From Nannochloropsis salina CCMP1776 (Eukaryota > Sar > Eustigmatophyceae > Eustigmatales > Monodopsidaceae), in contig SDOX01000011.1 of NCBI GenBank assembly GCA_004565275.1, positions 80,724 through 144,723 on the forward strand: 64,000 nucleotides of DNA, read 5' to 3'. A program made the position numbers and the translations under genes. Positions 40,951 to 51,757 of the stretch are shown piece after piece. The notes beneath the pieces are model-generated. The model was not told the DNA's origin. It made no database searches and saw only the letters and a program-made list of their open reading frames with translations. Numbering within the stretch: the stretch's first letter is position 1; every line of letters starts with the position of its first letter.

Positions 40951-43260
40951 TCACCTTCTTTCTCTGGGGGATGGCAGTCTCACGACCACACAAGTAATGT
41001 CATCGATGGATAGCGGCGACAAATATTCCCAACGGCTTCTGGCGAAGCTGACCAAGGCTGCTGCTGCCTTCCTGGGCTGCCATGTTCCTTCCTTTCCTCC
41101 TCTCTCCCTCATCTCCCCCGCTCGAGAGGAGGCTCGAGCATACCTATCTACAATCTCCACCGCCTCTTGGTTATCTACAACGTCCCACAGACCATCGCTC
41201 GCAAGAATCAGGAATGCGTCCTCCTCGTCCTCGACCTCCATCCCTTTCTCATGCATCACGCCCTCCCCTCCCTCCTCCTCCTCCCTCCCGATACATGTTT
41301 TCCCTCCCTCCCTCCGCCCGCCCTTCACGAGATACTCCATCACCTCGGGTTGACTCGTTCCCCCCACCGCGTGCACCGCCGTGTCCCCAAAGGACCTACT
41401 CATGGCGAGACCGTTCCGATCTCCCCGGTATTGATACCAGAGCCGGGCAGGGCCGAGCGTCACAGGGGGCAGGAGCTTGGGATCGCTGGCGTGACGGTGG
41501 TGGGAGGGGCCCGGGGAGGGATGGGGATAGGCGTATTGCCGATACCCGACCTGCCCCCCCGCGGCGAGAATGCGTCGGAATTCGTCGGGGCGGTCGGGCT
41601 TATGGTCCTGGGTGAGGGGCACGGCACGCACGTGTGGACAGGCCCTTCTCCTGGACCCGTCGCTCCTGCTGCCGTCGAGCTGGGAATGGGGAGTGTGCTG
41701 GGGGAGGGGGCTATCCAAAGGCTTTCCTAGAAGGTGCGCACCGACACCCAAGACACTCTCTTTCCCTTGTCCAGCGTCACTCTTCCCGGGGCCTGTACCC
41801 GGTCGGGACCGTCTCCGCCGTCCCAGCACACAACGTGAATCTCCAAGATTCGCCACGGTCAGCCGCATTCCCTCCTGCCCTTCTCCTTCCCCACTCGCGC
41901 GCGCCAGCACCAACACACAGGTGCAGCCCGAGCAGGCGACTTTCAGGGAAGGGCAGCTAGCCAGCTCTTGTTGCATGATGGAAAAGGCCTCAAGGACATC
42001 GTAGCCCGTGTTTCGGAGGTGACTGGGAAGATGGTGCCGCACGAATTGACTGACTAGGTGTCCTTGCTCGCCGTGGCCGTCGAGGACGGCGTACAGGGAG
42101 GCGACCGAGGCGGGCTTCAAAGGAGAGGCAGGGACTTCCGCCCCTGCCTCCCGCCGGGACGCCTCCTGCCCCACTTCCACCAGGAAGAAACTGTCCTGGT
42201 TCTGCCAGTTCGGATGGTTGGGCTTTAAGCCTGGAAGTGTGCAAGCTCCACTGGCCTGTCCGCTTTGAGAGGCGGACATCTCTGCTTGGGCGGGCGCTGG
42301 GCGGGGGGGGATCGTGAGGGAAAAGCCTCCCCACCTTACGTCCCCCGTAGAAAGCACCCGTCGGGCCGCCTTGGCGGCAGCAAACTTGGAAGCCGCCGCG
42401 AATAGATGGGCTGCCGTGTGCGTGCATGCTCCTCGGACATATATGGCCCCTCCCTGCCTGTCGTGGTCGGAGGGGCACATATCTCCCCCCCCGTGCGCTG
42501 CCGGTTGAATCGGGTGACGTAGGGTTGAAACAGCCCCGTCGTCTTGCACATGCATAGTCTCGTTCATTTGTGAGGACCCCTCTTCAGCGTGGCTTGCTTC
42601 GGCGTTTTGTCTCTCTGTCGAGGCAGGCCGCTTCGGACTCCTGGGGATGCCCTCGTGGCTTGGTCTCGCCCTTCCTGCGTCGTGCCTGACGCCCAGGCTC
42701 AGCGACGCGGGCAGTCCTGTGGATGTGGCCCCAAGAATTGACAAGCTGGAACCGTATGTGTACATGTGGTTCGCGTGACGCTGGTCTTTCGTGGATTCGC
42801 CGGGCCCCTTGGAGCACATCCTCCCCGCTTCCAGTATCGGCCTGTCCCCTTTCTCGATCCCACAAGAAGCAGGAGGTGGGGACGAAGGATAAGGATGATG
42901 CTGCTGGTGCCGAATGCGGCGACGGATGTCATGCGTGATGTGAGAAGAAGGGCCGCTTATCTTTGCCGCCATGCATCCTTCACTCACGCTTTTGCGCATA
43001 CGGGCATACGCGCTGACAAGTAATGGGGATGTTCGCCTTGGTGCGAGACTAGGTGCCACAGGAGGAGGTGCCATTCCTGCGGTGATTGCGGCTGTATTTG
43101 AGACTCGTGGTCTAAGATGTGCCATAGGTAAAACGGTGGGTATGTCCATGGAGTCCTGATAACACTTATCGGCAGTCCACTCGGTACGGGTTCCAGAGGT
43201 AGGCATCTGCACAGAGGAGGACGCGTTGAATGTACTATCTGACATTTTGGAGCCATACAT
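40951..43260 (-). CDS. PP2C-family (PPM) serine/threonine phosphatase
   Basis: Single uninterrupted frame of 769 residues from the ATG at 43260; an alternative start is the Met five codons in. The N-terminal ~340 residues are His/Pro/Ser-rich without a recognisable domain. The catalytic PP2C part follows: LYAVLDGHGEQGH near residue 395 (metal-binding Asp), TVANLGDSRCVLG near 475, RNGLAMSRSFGDTAVH, FLILASDGLWDVVDNQEAVE near 690 and the terminal SIDDITCVVVRL. The metal ligands DGHG, DG and DD are all present, so the enzyme should be active with Mg/Mn. Target unknown. A Glu-rich insert and an Arg/Gly/Lys-rich insert break the core. The lack of introns over 2.3 kb is unusual beside its neighbours. 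Confidence 0.88.
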   Translation of the reverse strand: MYGSKMSDSTFNASSSVQMPTSGTRTEWTADKCYQDSMDIPTVLPMAHLRPRVSNTAAITAGMAPPPVAPSLAPRRTSPLLVSAYARMRKSVSEGCMAAKISGPSSHITHDIRRRIRHQQHHPYPSSPPPASCGIEKGDRPILEAGRMCSKGPGESTKDQRHANHMYTYGSSLSILGATSTGLPASLSLGVRHDAGRARPSHEGIPRSPKRPASTERQNAEASHAEEGSSQMNETMHVQDDGAVSTLRHPIQPAAHGGGDMCPSDHDRQGGAIYVRGACTHTAAHLFAAASKFAAAKAARRVLSTGDVRWGGFSLTIPPRPAPAQAEMSASQSGQASGACTLPGLKPNHPNWQNQDSFFLVEVGQEASRREAGAEVPASPLKPASVASLYAVLDGHGEQGHLVSQFVRHHLPSHLRNTGYDVLEAFSIMQQELASCPSLKVACSGCTCVLVLARASGEGEGQEGMRLTVANLGDSRCVLGRRRRSRPGTGPGKSDAGQGKESVLGVGAHLLGKPLDSPLPQHTPHSQLDGSRSDGSRRRACPHVRAVPLTQDHKPDRPDEFRRILAAGGQVGYRQYAYPHPSPGPSHHRHASDPKLLPPVTLGPARLWYQYRGDRNGLAMSRSFGDTAVHAVGGTSQPEVMEYLVKGGRREGGKTCIGREEEEGGEGVMHEKGMEVEDEEDAFLILASDGLWDVVDNQEAVEIVDRYARASSRAGEMRERGGKEGTWQPRKAAAALVSFARSRWEYLSPLSIDDITCVVVRLPSPRERR

Positions 43261-44025
43261 ATCAACCTGTAATAAGTGACGTAAATTTTGCGGCGGCCAT
43301 GGGGGAAAATGGACATAAGAGAAAGAGGATCATGGTCGCAGACGTTATGGGTGGGACGCCGTGGGCCAGAAGTGGTGTTGCTTCAACAACCACATCCTAG
43401 CAATTGCTAACCCTAAAAAAGACAGTCACCCTCCACCCACGATACAAATGCTGAGAGGGTATCATATGTGGAATTGTGGCGGTGGCTCATGATCTTCCTT
43501 CACTTGATGGAGCTGAATACGCAAGATGAAAGGATCCCGTCCAACATGGCGGCCGGGAGCGGCGGGCAACCGTTTCACTTTCAAATTACCTCCCCACCCT
43601 TTTCCCGGGCTTACAAGCCGACGAAACTGCAGCGCAAAACACGATGGCAGTGCATCCTTGCAAGACAGGTAAGACACTTGTAGTCATTGTGGTTTTCATT
43701 TAGTCGACTCGGTGGAACCCTTGAATGCTCGCGGGGTTTCAATGACTCCCTACTGTGTCTTATCAGTATTAGGGGGGAAAACGACTGCCATGAAGAAGTA
43801 CAAGTATCACATGAAGGGAAGAGACTTGCTGCGCAGAAGTAGATGTATACAAGGTAGATTCCAAGCATGAACTTGCTGTGGTCGCACATTTGAAAGCAGC
43901 ACAAATGTAGAGAAACTCAGTGCGGGACAACAACGTCTGAGAAAAGGTGTTCGACGGTATGTTATTAACAAGCCTTCAATCGTCAAGGTAAATTCTACCA
44001 AATTCTTGCATCCGACGTGGCATTT
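43261..44025. other. spacer with a possible plus-strand first exon
   Basis: On the plus strand the ATG at 43508 opens MELNTQDERIPSNMAAG and runs to a good donor (GACAG|GTAAGACAC) at 43671. Joining to the acceptor TTCATTTAG near 43703 would end the protein after six more residues, giving about 60 residues with a basic C-terminus (YKPTKLQRKTRWQCILARQ). No family recognised. The remainder is 3' flank of the membrane-protein gene. Confidence 0.25.
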
Positions 44026-45284
44026 TCATTCGTTATGCAAATTCCGCCGTGGCCTTCTCGCATCCCCGCCCTGCTCGAGACGGTTGGCGTTGTTTAAGAG
44101 GGCCTTGACACCCACATAAACGGTCGCACCCGCCGTTCCATACAACAGGGTGAGATAGGTAGCTACCATCGCAGTGGCGCTAATGACTGCCCCCGCGAAA
44201 AAGAAAAGGCCGGTCACAAGGTCCGGAGAATAAGCACGGATGAAGGACCAGAGGGAAAAAGTGAAGCCGGTCAAGGCGACGAAGAGACCCATGGCCATGT
44301 TCAGCAGGAAGTGCATCAATATCTAGTGCGTCGGGGATGAGGACGAGAGCATCATGAGACAACGCCCTGTGCACATTCGTGCAACTAGCTTCAATAGGAC
44401 AGATTTACAAATTGCCTTACACCGCAACCATATCGCCCTCCCTTCCATTTACCTGCAAAATGTACTCCAGCAAACCCTCGTCACGACCCATGGCGCGAAA
44501 GCCCATAAAAAGCATATCAAACATGGTCTGACGCTGGCCAAAAGTCTTGCCCCATTTGAATGATTTCCAGAAGAGCTGTTTGCATTCTTCCACGCCGTAT
44601 GTAGAGAAAAGACCAAGGTGCTTGTTGGCCTCGCGTTGCTTCTTTTCTTGCTCCCTTTCTAGCTTCTGCAGCTTGGCCAGGGCCCTGTTCCACACCTCCT
44701 TATTGGACTTCAGGTAATACAAATGTCAACAGTTAAGCGATGAGACGCTAGTACGACACTTTCTTGATAATCTTCGGCTAAGTTCCCGCCCTCCGTCCAG
44801 AGATTTACCAGACGGGTGCACCCCCACAAAGCGCTCTGGACCTACCTGGCACACATGATCGCAAGAAAACCAGCCTTTGCTATGACGAAACTGCTCCTCC
44901 GCTACCCATGCATCGTTTTGAAGCCTGTAGAGCTTATTGAAGTCGATCGACTTGACGGCTTGATTGTATTTCGTCAAGTTTTCATCCGGGACAGTCAGGC
45001 CTCGAAAAAAGGTCAAAATGATGAGACCCGCCACCCACATGGATGAAATGACATAGTGTTTCTTCGCCAGCCGGACAGCTCCCTGAGTGAACATAAAAAA
45101 GCGGTGTCAGAAGGGCGGTGGTCTGAGACCACACAACTTCAAGAGGGAGGACCGCCAGGCACACTGCCGAGGAAAAAAGCCTTACCCGTGCCACGATCAT
45201 GGGTAAGTCCGCGGTGGGATCCACCCTACGTATCTCCTGCTGGTATGCCGGAGGCATGGTGGCGCTGTTGCCAGAATTGTACAT
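44026..45284 (-). CDS. unrecognised multi-pass membrane protein
   Basis: Four exons on the minus strand: 45284-45186, 45082-44846, 44707-44453 and 44322-44026, about 295 residues, every junction in phase 0 (GCACGG|GTAAG, ACTCAG|GGA, GCCAG|GTAGGT, CTGAAG|TCC, TTGCAG|GTAAAT, ACTAG|ATA). A soluble start (MYNSGNSATMPPAYQQEIRR) precedes one span (YVISSMWVAGLIILTFF), a long charged middle with conserved-looking Trp/Phe positions (CKQLFWKSFKWGKTFGQRQT), and three further hydrophobic segments (NMAMGLFVALTGFTFSLWSF, LVTGLFFFAGAVISATAMVA, LLYGTAGATVYVGVKAL). The basic C-terminus ends RRPRRNLHNE. The exon structure and composition make it a solid gene, but I cannot name the family. Confidence 0.65.
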
Positions 45285-45794
45285 GCTCTGTCGAATAGCC
45301 AATATGTTTAGCAACTTAGGGACGCAAAGTGGAGGGCAAGCGGTAGAGATGCTAGTGACACCGTGTGGGTCGTCGTAAAGGTAAGGAGCCCCTTCTCAAG
45401 CAGTAGCCTGCGCAGGGACAGGACTTGTACTATCTGGGCACAATGGTATGGCATTTCCCCCTTGGCGGAAGAAAGCACATATGCTTAAATCCCTTCAATT
45501 GCCTGGCGCATCTTGACTACGTGCATCTTGATCAGTGTTCAGCGAGTGCTCTTTGCGAACGGAACATGGACTTACACTTGTTTTTTAATGGATTGGAACT
45601 TTGATATGTACACACCGACAGACCATGCTTGAGACTACGAACGTCTCGCGCGAGCATGAAGACAAGGTAGATTTTGGCCGACGCGCTAAATCGACAGGAT
45701 TTTAGCCGTCCAGGGTTTTAACCTCCCCGTTTGCTTCCTCTTCGACAGAGGTTGAGGCCAGCTTAGCATTTTCTCAGACGTATCGGTTCAAAGC
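45285..45794. promoter_or_regulatory. divergent spacer
   Basis: About 510 bp between the membrane-protein start (minus) and the hypothetical gene at 45795 (plus). It should hold both promoters. No element recognised. Confidence 0.3.
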
Positions 45795-46838
45795 ATGGAG
45801 TGGGAAATGAGTTTCACGGCTCAAAAGCTGATGCAAGCGCGGCGGATGCAGCAATTGCAGATGGTGGAGCGAAACATCGCTATAGACAGGGACGGAGGAG
45901 GGAGCAATGAAGACAAGGACTTGAATAATAGGTTAAGCGGAAGTGACAGCGAGGAGTACAACGACGAAGAATCAGCAATTTCACTACTACGTGGAAGGTC
46001 AAAGCATATTTATCCTGCGCGTAGAGCGGGTGGAAGCAGGGAAAATGGCCCCTCTAGGGAAAATCGGGTTGAGCGCGGAAGGGAACGGCCGCCCTGGGTA
46101 CAGCACCCTCTCTCCCTTTTCCTGGGGGCCTGCTTTCCCTGCCTTCTCCTTGCACGTGCCGCAAGTCTACTGGCGCGAAGCCCGATGGATGCAGGTAACA
46201 GGGGCAAGTCGCCGTGTAACGGCTTAGACATGGATGGGTGGAAAACCTGTCTTTCGGCGGCTGTCGTGGCCATGGCGTGCCCGTTGCCCTGCCTGTGGCC
46301 CTCTTTGTGGTGGTGGAGGAAGCGACAGCGCCACCGGATCCTCCAGCGCTTTCCTCACTTCCCCGACCCTGTCCCCACGTCTTCCTCCGGCACAACCGGG
46401 TCAGATGGCCGGAAGATGGGCGTGCTAACGGCCTGTCAGCTGTGTGCCCCCTGCCCCCTGGTAAGCGAAGTCGCCTTCTTGGAAGAGGTAGAGAGACTCC
46501 AGAGGGAGAAGGGGAGGCTCTCAGGCAGCACGGGGACGGAAGGTGATGACGAGAAGGAGTGTCTGGACCCAGGCAAGTCCATGGTAACGTGCAACCTGAG
46601 GAACGACAGTGCCTTGAGAGATTCGCCCGCGAGGCCTATCCCTCCGGCCCCCGCCGAGGGAAGAAAGGAATGGGGGGGTAAGCGGAGGGATTCTGTGGCA
46701 CAATGGCAGGCGTTTGAGAGCTGGGATCTCCGCCCGGTGGATGGCGGGACCACCGCCGTCGCGGCGACTGGACCGAGCCTGCGGGCGGTGGAAAACGAGA
46801 AGGATACCCGGACAAGTTGGGGAAGGGGGGAGGAGTGA
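45795..46838 (+). CDS. hypothetical protein with hydrophobic Cys-rich segments
   Basis: Open frame of 347 residues from the ATG at 45795. It starts with an amphipathic Met/Gln-rich helix (MSFTAQKLMQARRMQQLQMV), then an acidic stretch, two hydrophobic Cys/Trp-containing segments (SLFLGACFPCLLLARAASLL and CLSAAVVAMACPLPCLWPSL) and a hydrophilic tail. No family recognised. Long alternative frames overlap it on the same strand (for example 45943-46227), so an unrecognised intron is possible and the middle may be mis-framed. I rate it real mainly for the well-formed N-terminus and its position between two good genes. Confidence 0.4.
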   Translation: MEWEMSFTAQKLMQARRMQQLQMVERNIAIDRDGGGSNEDKDLNNRLSGSDSEEYNDEESAISLLRGRSKHIYPARRAGGSRENGPSRENRVERGRERPPWVQHPLSLFLGACFPCLLLARAASLLARSPMDAGNRGKSPCNGLDMDGWKTCLSAAVVAMACPLPCLWPSLWWWRKRQRHRILQRFPHFPDPVPTSSSGTTGSDGRKMGVLTACQLCAPCPLVSEVAFLEEVERLQREKGRLSGSTGTEGDDEKECLDPGKSMVTCNLRNDSALRDSPARPIPPAPAEGRKEWGGKRRDSVAQWQAFESWDLRPVDGGTTAVAATGPSLRAVENEKDTRTSWGRGEE

Positions 46839-47269
46839 GGTTGGGGGGGAGGTGGAGGGGAGGGAAGAAGACGGGAGGCCAGCACGAGAAGCGAGGAGAG
46901 GGCAACGTCGAGGAACGGAGACAAGGTGGGAACAAAAAGTGGCGCCCTGGGGAGAAGAGCTGAGCGGGGAGGGGGGCAGAAAGCCCAGACGTGGAAGGTA
47001 TCCCCTGCAGGGAAGGATGTGCATGGGCCGACGGCTCGACCGGCCTGCGTGCGGACGAGGAGGTAGAGACCCCCCCGCTTCATATTTGAGAGTGAAAGCA
47101 CCATCTGTCATGCCCGCCTCCGGGTGCACGCATCTGGAGAGGGAACGCACGAACCGTAAGCTCAACCGTTTCTTTCTTTTTCCTTTCGTGTCCAACCGGT
47201 TCAGGGCGACCGTCCCCCCCCCCCCAGACCCTCCCCTCTTTCCTCCCCAACCTCCCCTGCGTCTGTCCA
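46839..47269. other. convergent 3' spacer, no gene supported
   Basis: GC-rich interval between two convergent stops. Long frames on both strands are low-complexity. No domain recognised. Confidence 0.35.
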
Positions 47270-48565
47270 TTAGCTCGACCCGACCAGGCTTTCATGCATA
47301 AGCACATATTCCCGCGAGGAAAGGCCGAATTGGATCGTGTCCTGCGCCCGCAGTTCCACGTACCGAGCGGGGGGAACCTCCTCCCCATTCAACCTGGTCT
47401 TGTTCACGGACTCCAGATCCATCAGGTAGGGCTTCACCTCGGCCCCCTCCTGCTTTTGGCGGAACTGGAGGACAGCGTGCTGCTTGGAACAGGAAGGATG
47501 TTCCACCTTCAGATCGGCCACACCGTGCCGCCCCACCAGGTAGGCGCTCTGACGGTGCAAGTGGAGGGTGTCCTTCAACTCCCCCTCTTTGAAGACGTAC
47601 AACCGCCAGCCCCGCGAGGGGAGGCGGGCGTCGTCCGGCTCGCTCCACTTCAACACCACGCCCTTGTACACGTTCCCCGTCTGAGCATCTTGTGCCAGCG
47701 CGCCAGTCAGGCCGAAATTGGGTTTGGCCACCAAGGTCGGTGCTTTCTCCTCCCCCTTTCCTCCGTCCTCCCCTCCGCTTGACGCATCGCCGTTCGACGG
47801 GAAGGTGGCGGGCTTGCCCCATTCACTGGCGGGAAAAATGATTGAGGTTAGGGAATAGGGTCAAGGATAGGGTTGGCACCGATGGAAAAGCGTTATTAAG
47901 GGGAAAAGAGAACGACAAGACCGATGTCCACGGGGACCTATGCCTCTGCTGCACGCACCGTAGCTTCCCGCCTCCGCCTTTTACTTTCCCCCCTCCACTC
48001 CATTTAGTGCCACAGTACGCCCCTATACCCCCCCTCTCCGGCCCTGCACTTACTAGCGTTCTTCTTGCCCATGGGACGGCTTTCCGCCCGGGACAAAAGC
48101 CTCGCGCTCTCTCCCTGCGCCTGCCTGGGCTCTTGCCTCGGTGCTTTTCCCGAGTCGTGCGCCACGACCGTCCCTTTCACGCTCCTGCATGCCGCTATCC
48201 CTCCTCTCCTCTTCGTAGCGCCCGTTTCCTCCCTTCTCCCCGCGTGAGAGGCCCTCCTGCCTTCCTCGTCCCTCTTCCCACCGTGACCTTTGCCTCTGAG
48301 CCTGGTTTCCCCCTCCTGGCGCTGGAGATTCTTCCCTTTCTAAATTTCGATGCCTCCTTCTATGATCTGTGTCCCCTTCCTCATTCTCTTGGCTTCGTCT
48401 CCTCCTGCGGCTTTGACCTTTCCGGTCCCGGTCCCCCCGATGGGGACTGTGGTATCGTGACGAGGATAATGGGGAAGAAGTGCCATATCTGCTCCGACTC
48501 CCGCTCCTCCTCTTCCGCTGTCGATGTGAGCTACGGCTACGGCTTCGGCTGCGACTACGCGGCAT
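47270..48565 (-). CDS. SNIP1/DAWDLE-like RS-rich FHA-domain protein
   Basis: Two exons on the minus strand, 48565-48054 and 47825-47270, 355 residues. The junction CGCTA|GTAAGT to CCGCCAG|T rebuilds the family motif YEWGK, followed by KPNFGLTGALAQD. The N-terminal half is an Arg/Ser-repeat region (MPRSRSRSRSRSSHRQRKRR), the C-terminal half an FHA domain with YLVGRHGVADLKVEHPSCSK, QHAVLQFR and GLSSREYVLMHE. SNIP1/DDL binds phosphothreonine through FHA and works in the nucleus with the spliceosome and in microRNA processing. The usual GNGT turn is VNKT here, so phosphopeptide contacts may differ. The short length compared with human SNIP1 (396) is normal. Confidence 0.9.
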
Positions 48566-49170
48566 GCGACAAGGTCGTGGCAAAACGGGAGACAGGAAGC
48601 AAATGGAGTGTTATGAGAAAGGCCTCCTCGTTCGTGACTCCGCTGCTCCTCCTGTGACCATGCGAAGGAGAGAATGAAGTCAGCAAATAAAGAGTAAGAA
48701 AATGGGAGCAGTATTGTTGGTTTAAGGGGTAACTTTACTTCGTGTGTGTGTGTGTGTGTGTCGACAGTCCAGAAAATAAAGGTCGGTTCTCCTTGCGTGT
48801 ACTGTCGGTACTTCATATCAGGCGATATGAAGCGACTGGGGCGACGGGCTTCAGCTTTTTCCTCTCTCATGGCCACTGTCATCCCCTGAAAGAACCCCAC
48901 AGTCACCCCCTGAAAGAACCTCGTCGACCGGTATGTATGCCAGGTGTCGTATTTGAAAATACTGTGGTAGTTCCGACGCGTGACGTGTTCTATCGTGGTG
49001 CACGGGCAAGGATGAGCAGGACTTCATCGGCTTCTCATGACTACTCTCCTCCCCTTATTTATTTTGATCTACGTGCTACATTCCTGTGCGCTCTAGGGTG
49101 CGTGCGCGTGAAGGACGGTAGCGTCCAAAGCACCCTGACCATCATCAGCAGTAACGCCAATCGTACATTT
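48566..49170. promoter_or_regulatory. divergent promoter region with simple repeats
   Basis: About 600 bp between the SNIP1-like and TAF6 starts. It contains a (TG)n run at 48742-48760 and a short tandem repeat of CCCCTGAAAGAACC (about 48880-48925). No defined promoter motif recognised. Confidence 0.45.
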
Positions 49171-51148
49171 ATGGCTACGACGGGTCCGGCTAAGAAGAGT
49201 AAGCGGACTCTCCCGGTAAGCAAGGCCCCCGTGCTCGGGCCAACAGGACTCATCTCTCCCCAGGCTATACAAGCTGCGGCAAAAAAATTGGAACTCCCGG
49301 AGGTAAGCATATGTTTCGGTCTGGCAAAGATCGGTACATGCCCACGCAACCGCTCTTAATGTTGGAATTCAATGTTGTCATCGAACCTCCTCTCTCCCCC
49401 TCAGCCCCCCCCCACGGTCTAATTCACCTTCCTAAACCCGTTCTCCCCTCGCATCAGATCGACCAAGAGGCCGCATCTTTTGTCGCCACTACAGTCGAAT
49501 ATCACCTCCGCGAGATATTGGAGGACGCGATCAAACTGCAAAATCAAAGCAAACGCCATTCCTTGACGGTCGATGACCTGAATTTCGTCATGCGCCTTCG
49601 TGGGCAACAGCCTCTGTACGGCTACGGCACCGGGGCGGCGGCAACACAGGAAGTGACGACAACGGACGGAGAGCAGGCCACGGTGGTCCTATCGGGCCTG
49701 GGAGAAAGAAAAGAGACGCTTGTGCGAGCCATGCAGACGGAGCTACCCAAGGTTGTGGGCAGGATGGGAGGGAATGGGTGGAAGGGTGGGAGTCCGTAGC
49801 CGACGGAAGGTGCTTTGAGATCCCATTGGCAGTTCCGTGTAGTCCATGTGGTGTTATCTGCTTAACTTGTCAGTGTCGCATGCAAGTCGTCTTTCCCAAG
49901 CTCTCTCTCGGTCACACCTCGCCTTCTTGGCCTTCGAGTTTCGACTCATTCCTCTCTCCTCTCTTCCCACCTTAGCTTCCCCGTGAAGTCGGGCTTCTTC
50001 TCCACTGGCTCGCTGTGGATGGTGTGCAGCCTCGCACCCCGTCCAACCCGTCTCCCCCCCCCCTCAATGCCCCCCCCGCCCCCCTTCAGGTGGAAGGTAA
50101 CGCCTTAGTGGTCCCAGAGGCCTCGCACCCCCTCTCCCAGGAGCTCTGGCTGTACTACAAGAAGCTCGTACAAAGCCTCATGTCCCCCGCCACGCCCGAA
50201 GCGGAGCGTCGGGCCTACTACGTGGGTGTAGGCACGGAAACGGGGCTGCACGAGCTTGTCCCCTACCTCTCCCTCCACATCCACAACACGGTCACGGCCG
50301 CGGTCGGGGCGGGGGGCCGGGGCTCGCTCGACCCGCTCTGGGCTGTCATGCGCGTGTTTCGCTGCATGGTGGTGAACCCGCACATGCACCTAGACCTGTA
50401 CTTGCACCAAATGCTTCCAGGCGTAATGACCGTGATCGCCAACAACCGGCTGGGTTCCCATGGCGAAGGTGTCGCGGGCCTGGCTGCGTCCAAAGAGACG
50501 AAGGGAGGGAGCGGGGCAGACTGGAAGGCGGGCAACGGGTGGGGACAGACGGGGGGAGACGGGGCGGGTGACCACTATGCCTTGCGGTCTTTCGCCGCCC
50601 AGACCCTGGCCATGCTCGTGAGGAAGTACTCGGGTGTCTACCGTCCATTGGCTTCGGTGATCTGCAAGACGTTTGCAGAGCGGGTGGACGAATTTTTGAG
50701 CGTCGAACCTCCTGACAAGGGTGCCTTGGCTACGCTGTATGGGACCATCGTAGGCATTCGGCATCTAGGGGTAAAGCCAGTCGAGGTGGTCCTGCTTCCC
50801 GTGGCTGGGCAGCTGCTAGAGCGGCTGAAAGGGATCATGGAAGATCGAGGCGTGAAGTTGAGGAAGAGAATGGAGGCACAACATTGCTACACTGCCCTGG
50901 TTCCGGCAGTGGGCGAAGCGAGGGAGAGAGAAGTGAAAAAGTCTTTGAGCGCCGAGAGGGTCGTGTCTTTCGGAGAGGTGGGGGTTAAAGTCGAGTTAAA
51001 TGGAGAAAAGAATGAGGGCGGGAGGGACGGAAAGACGACAGGACTAGGAATAACAGGAGAACAGTGGGAAGGACGTATCGGGGCAGAGGCATTCCTGCCT
51101 TACGCAGCGCAAAGCTTGTGCTATCCTGAACTTCTTCTGGTTTTGTAG
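49171..51148 (+). CDS. TAF6: TFIID/SAGA subunit TAF6
   Basis: Three exons, 49171-49302, 49458-49751 and 49976-51148, 532 residues in frame (CCGGAG|GTAAGC, GCATCAG|ATC, CCCAAG|GTTGTG, CACCTTAG|CTT). The N-terminus forms the TAF6 histone fold: AIQAAAKKLELPEIDQEAAS, REILEDAIKLQNQSKRHSLT, DDLNFVMRLRGQQPLYGY. Then comes the linker LPREVGLLLHWLAVDGVQPR and the HEAT-repeat domain with LYYKKLVQSL, NPHMHLDLYLHQMLPGVMTV and DHYALRSFAAQTLAMLVRKY. TAF6 pairs with TAF9 and is shared by TFIID and SAGA. The C-terminus is shorter and more divergent than in animals. A 53-bp segment in exon 1 is bounded by GT and AG but is better kept as coding. Confidence 0.92.
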
Positions 51149-51757
51149 CATAACACAAAACTTGGATACAAAGACGGGACAAATGACAAAGGATGTAATA
51201 TTTAATACTTCTGTTATGTGCAATTGTCGTAGTTCTTCGTTGGGGGCGATGGCGTGTTGTCGAGGTGGGGATGGCCGGCTACAGTCTAAGGCTCCTCAAA
51301 AAATAGACCTCTTCACATTTAAGGGCATTCAGACGGACGAGAATTCCTCAAATATTTCACCTGCTTATGGATCACATATGCTGCTGAACCATGCGAGGGA
51401 TAGGCCCTGAACTTGGCAAGGAGAAACACTCAGTGCAGGCGCTGGGAGACCGTTTTTATTCTAAACTGCAACACACATTTCAGCGACCGCCATACGACTT
51501 TCTCCTGTGTCACATATTTACAATCTCAATTGGAATCTGCATGCGAACCTGGGCGTGTTTGGTTATGCACGTCATCCGATCGTCGTGAGCGAATTATGTC
51601 TGCCTCTTGTCGTACATGTCGCAAATGGAAGACATTTGTGCCATGACAGTGGTCTCGCCATCATGTCCTACCCCGTCATCACCGTCCCACCGCGCATCCG
51701 TCCACCCAATAATCGCTTTTACTCCATCTTCCCAAGCAGGAGTAGACCCGACGAATC
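51149..51757. other. spacer, no gene supported
   Basis: This interval contains the TAF6 3' UTR and the promoter of the methyltransferase gene. AT-rich. No feature recognised. Confidence 0.4.

Noticed and set aside
49219-49271. A 53-bp GT...AG segment that could be an intron in TAF6 exon 1
   Set aside because: It keeps frame either way, but removing it cuts residues before the histone fold and the intron would be much shorter than others here.
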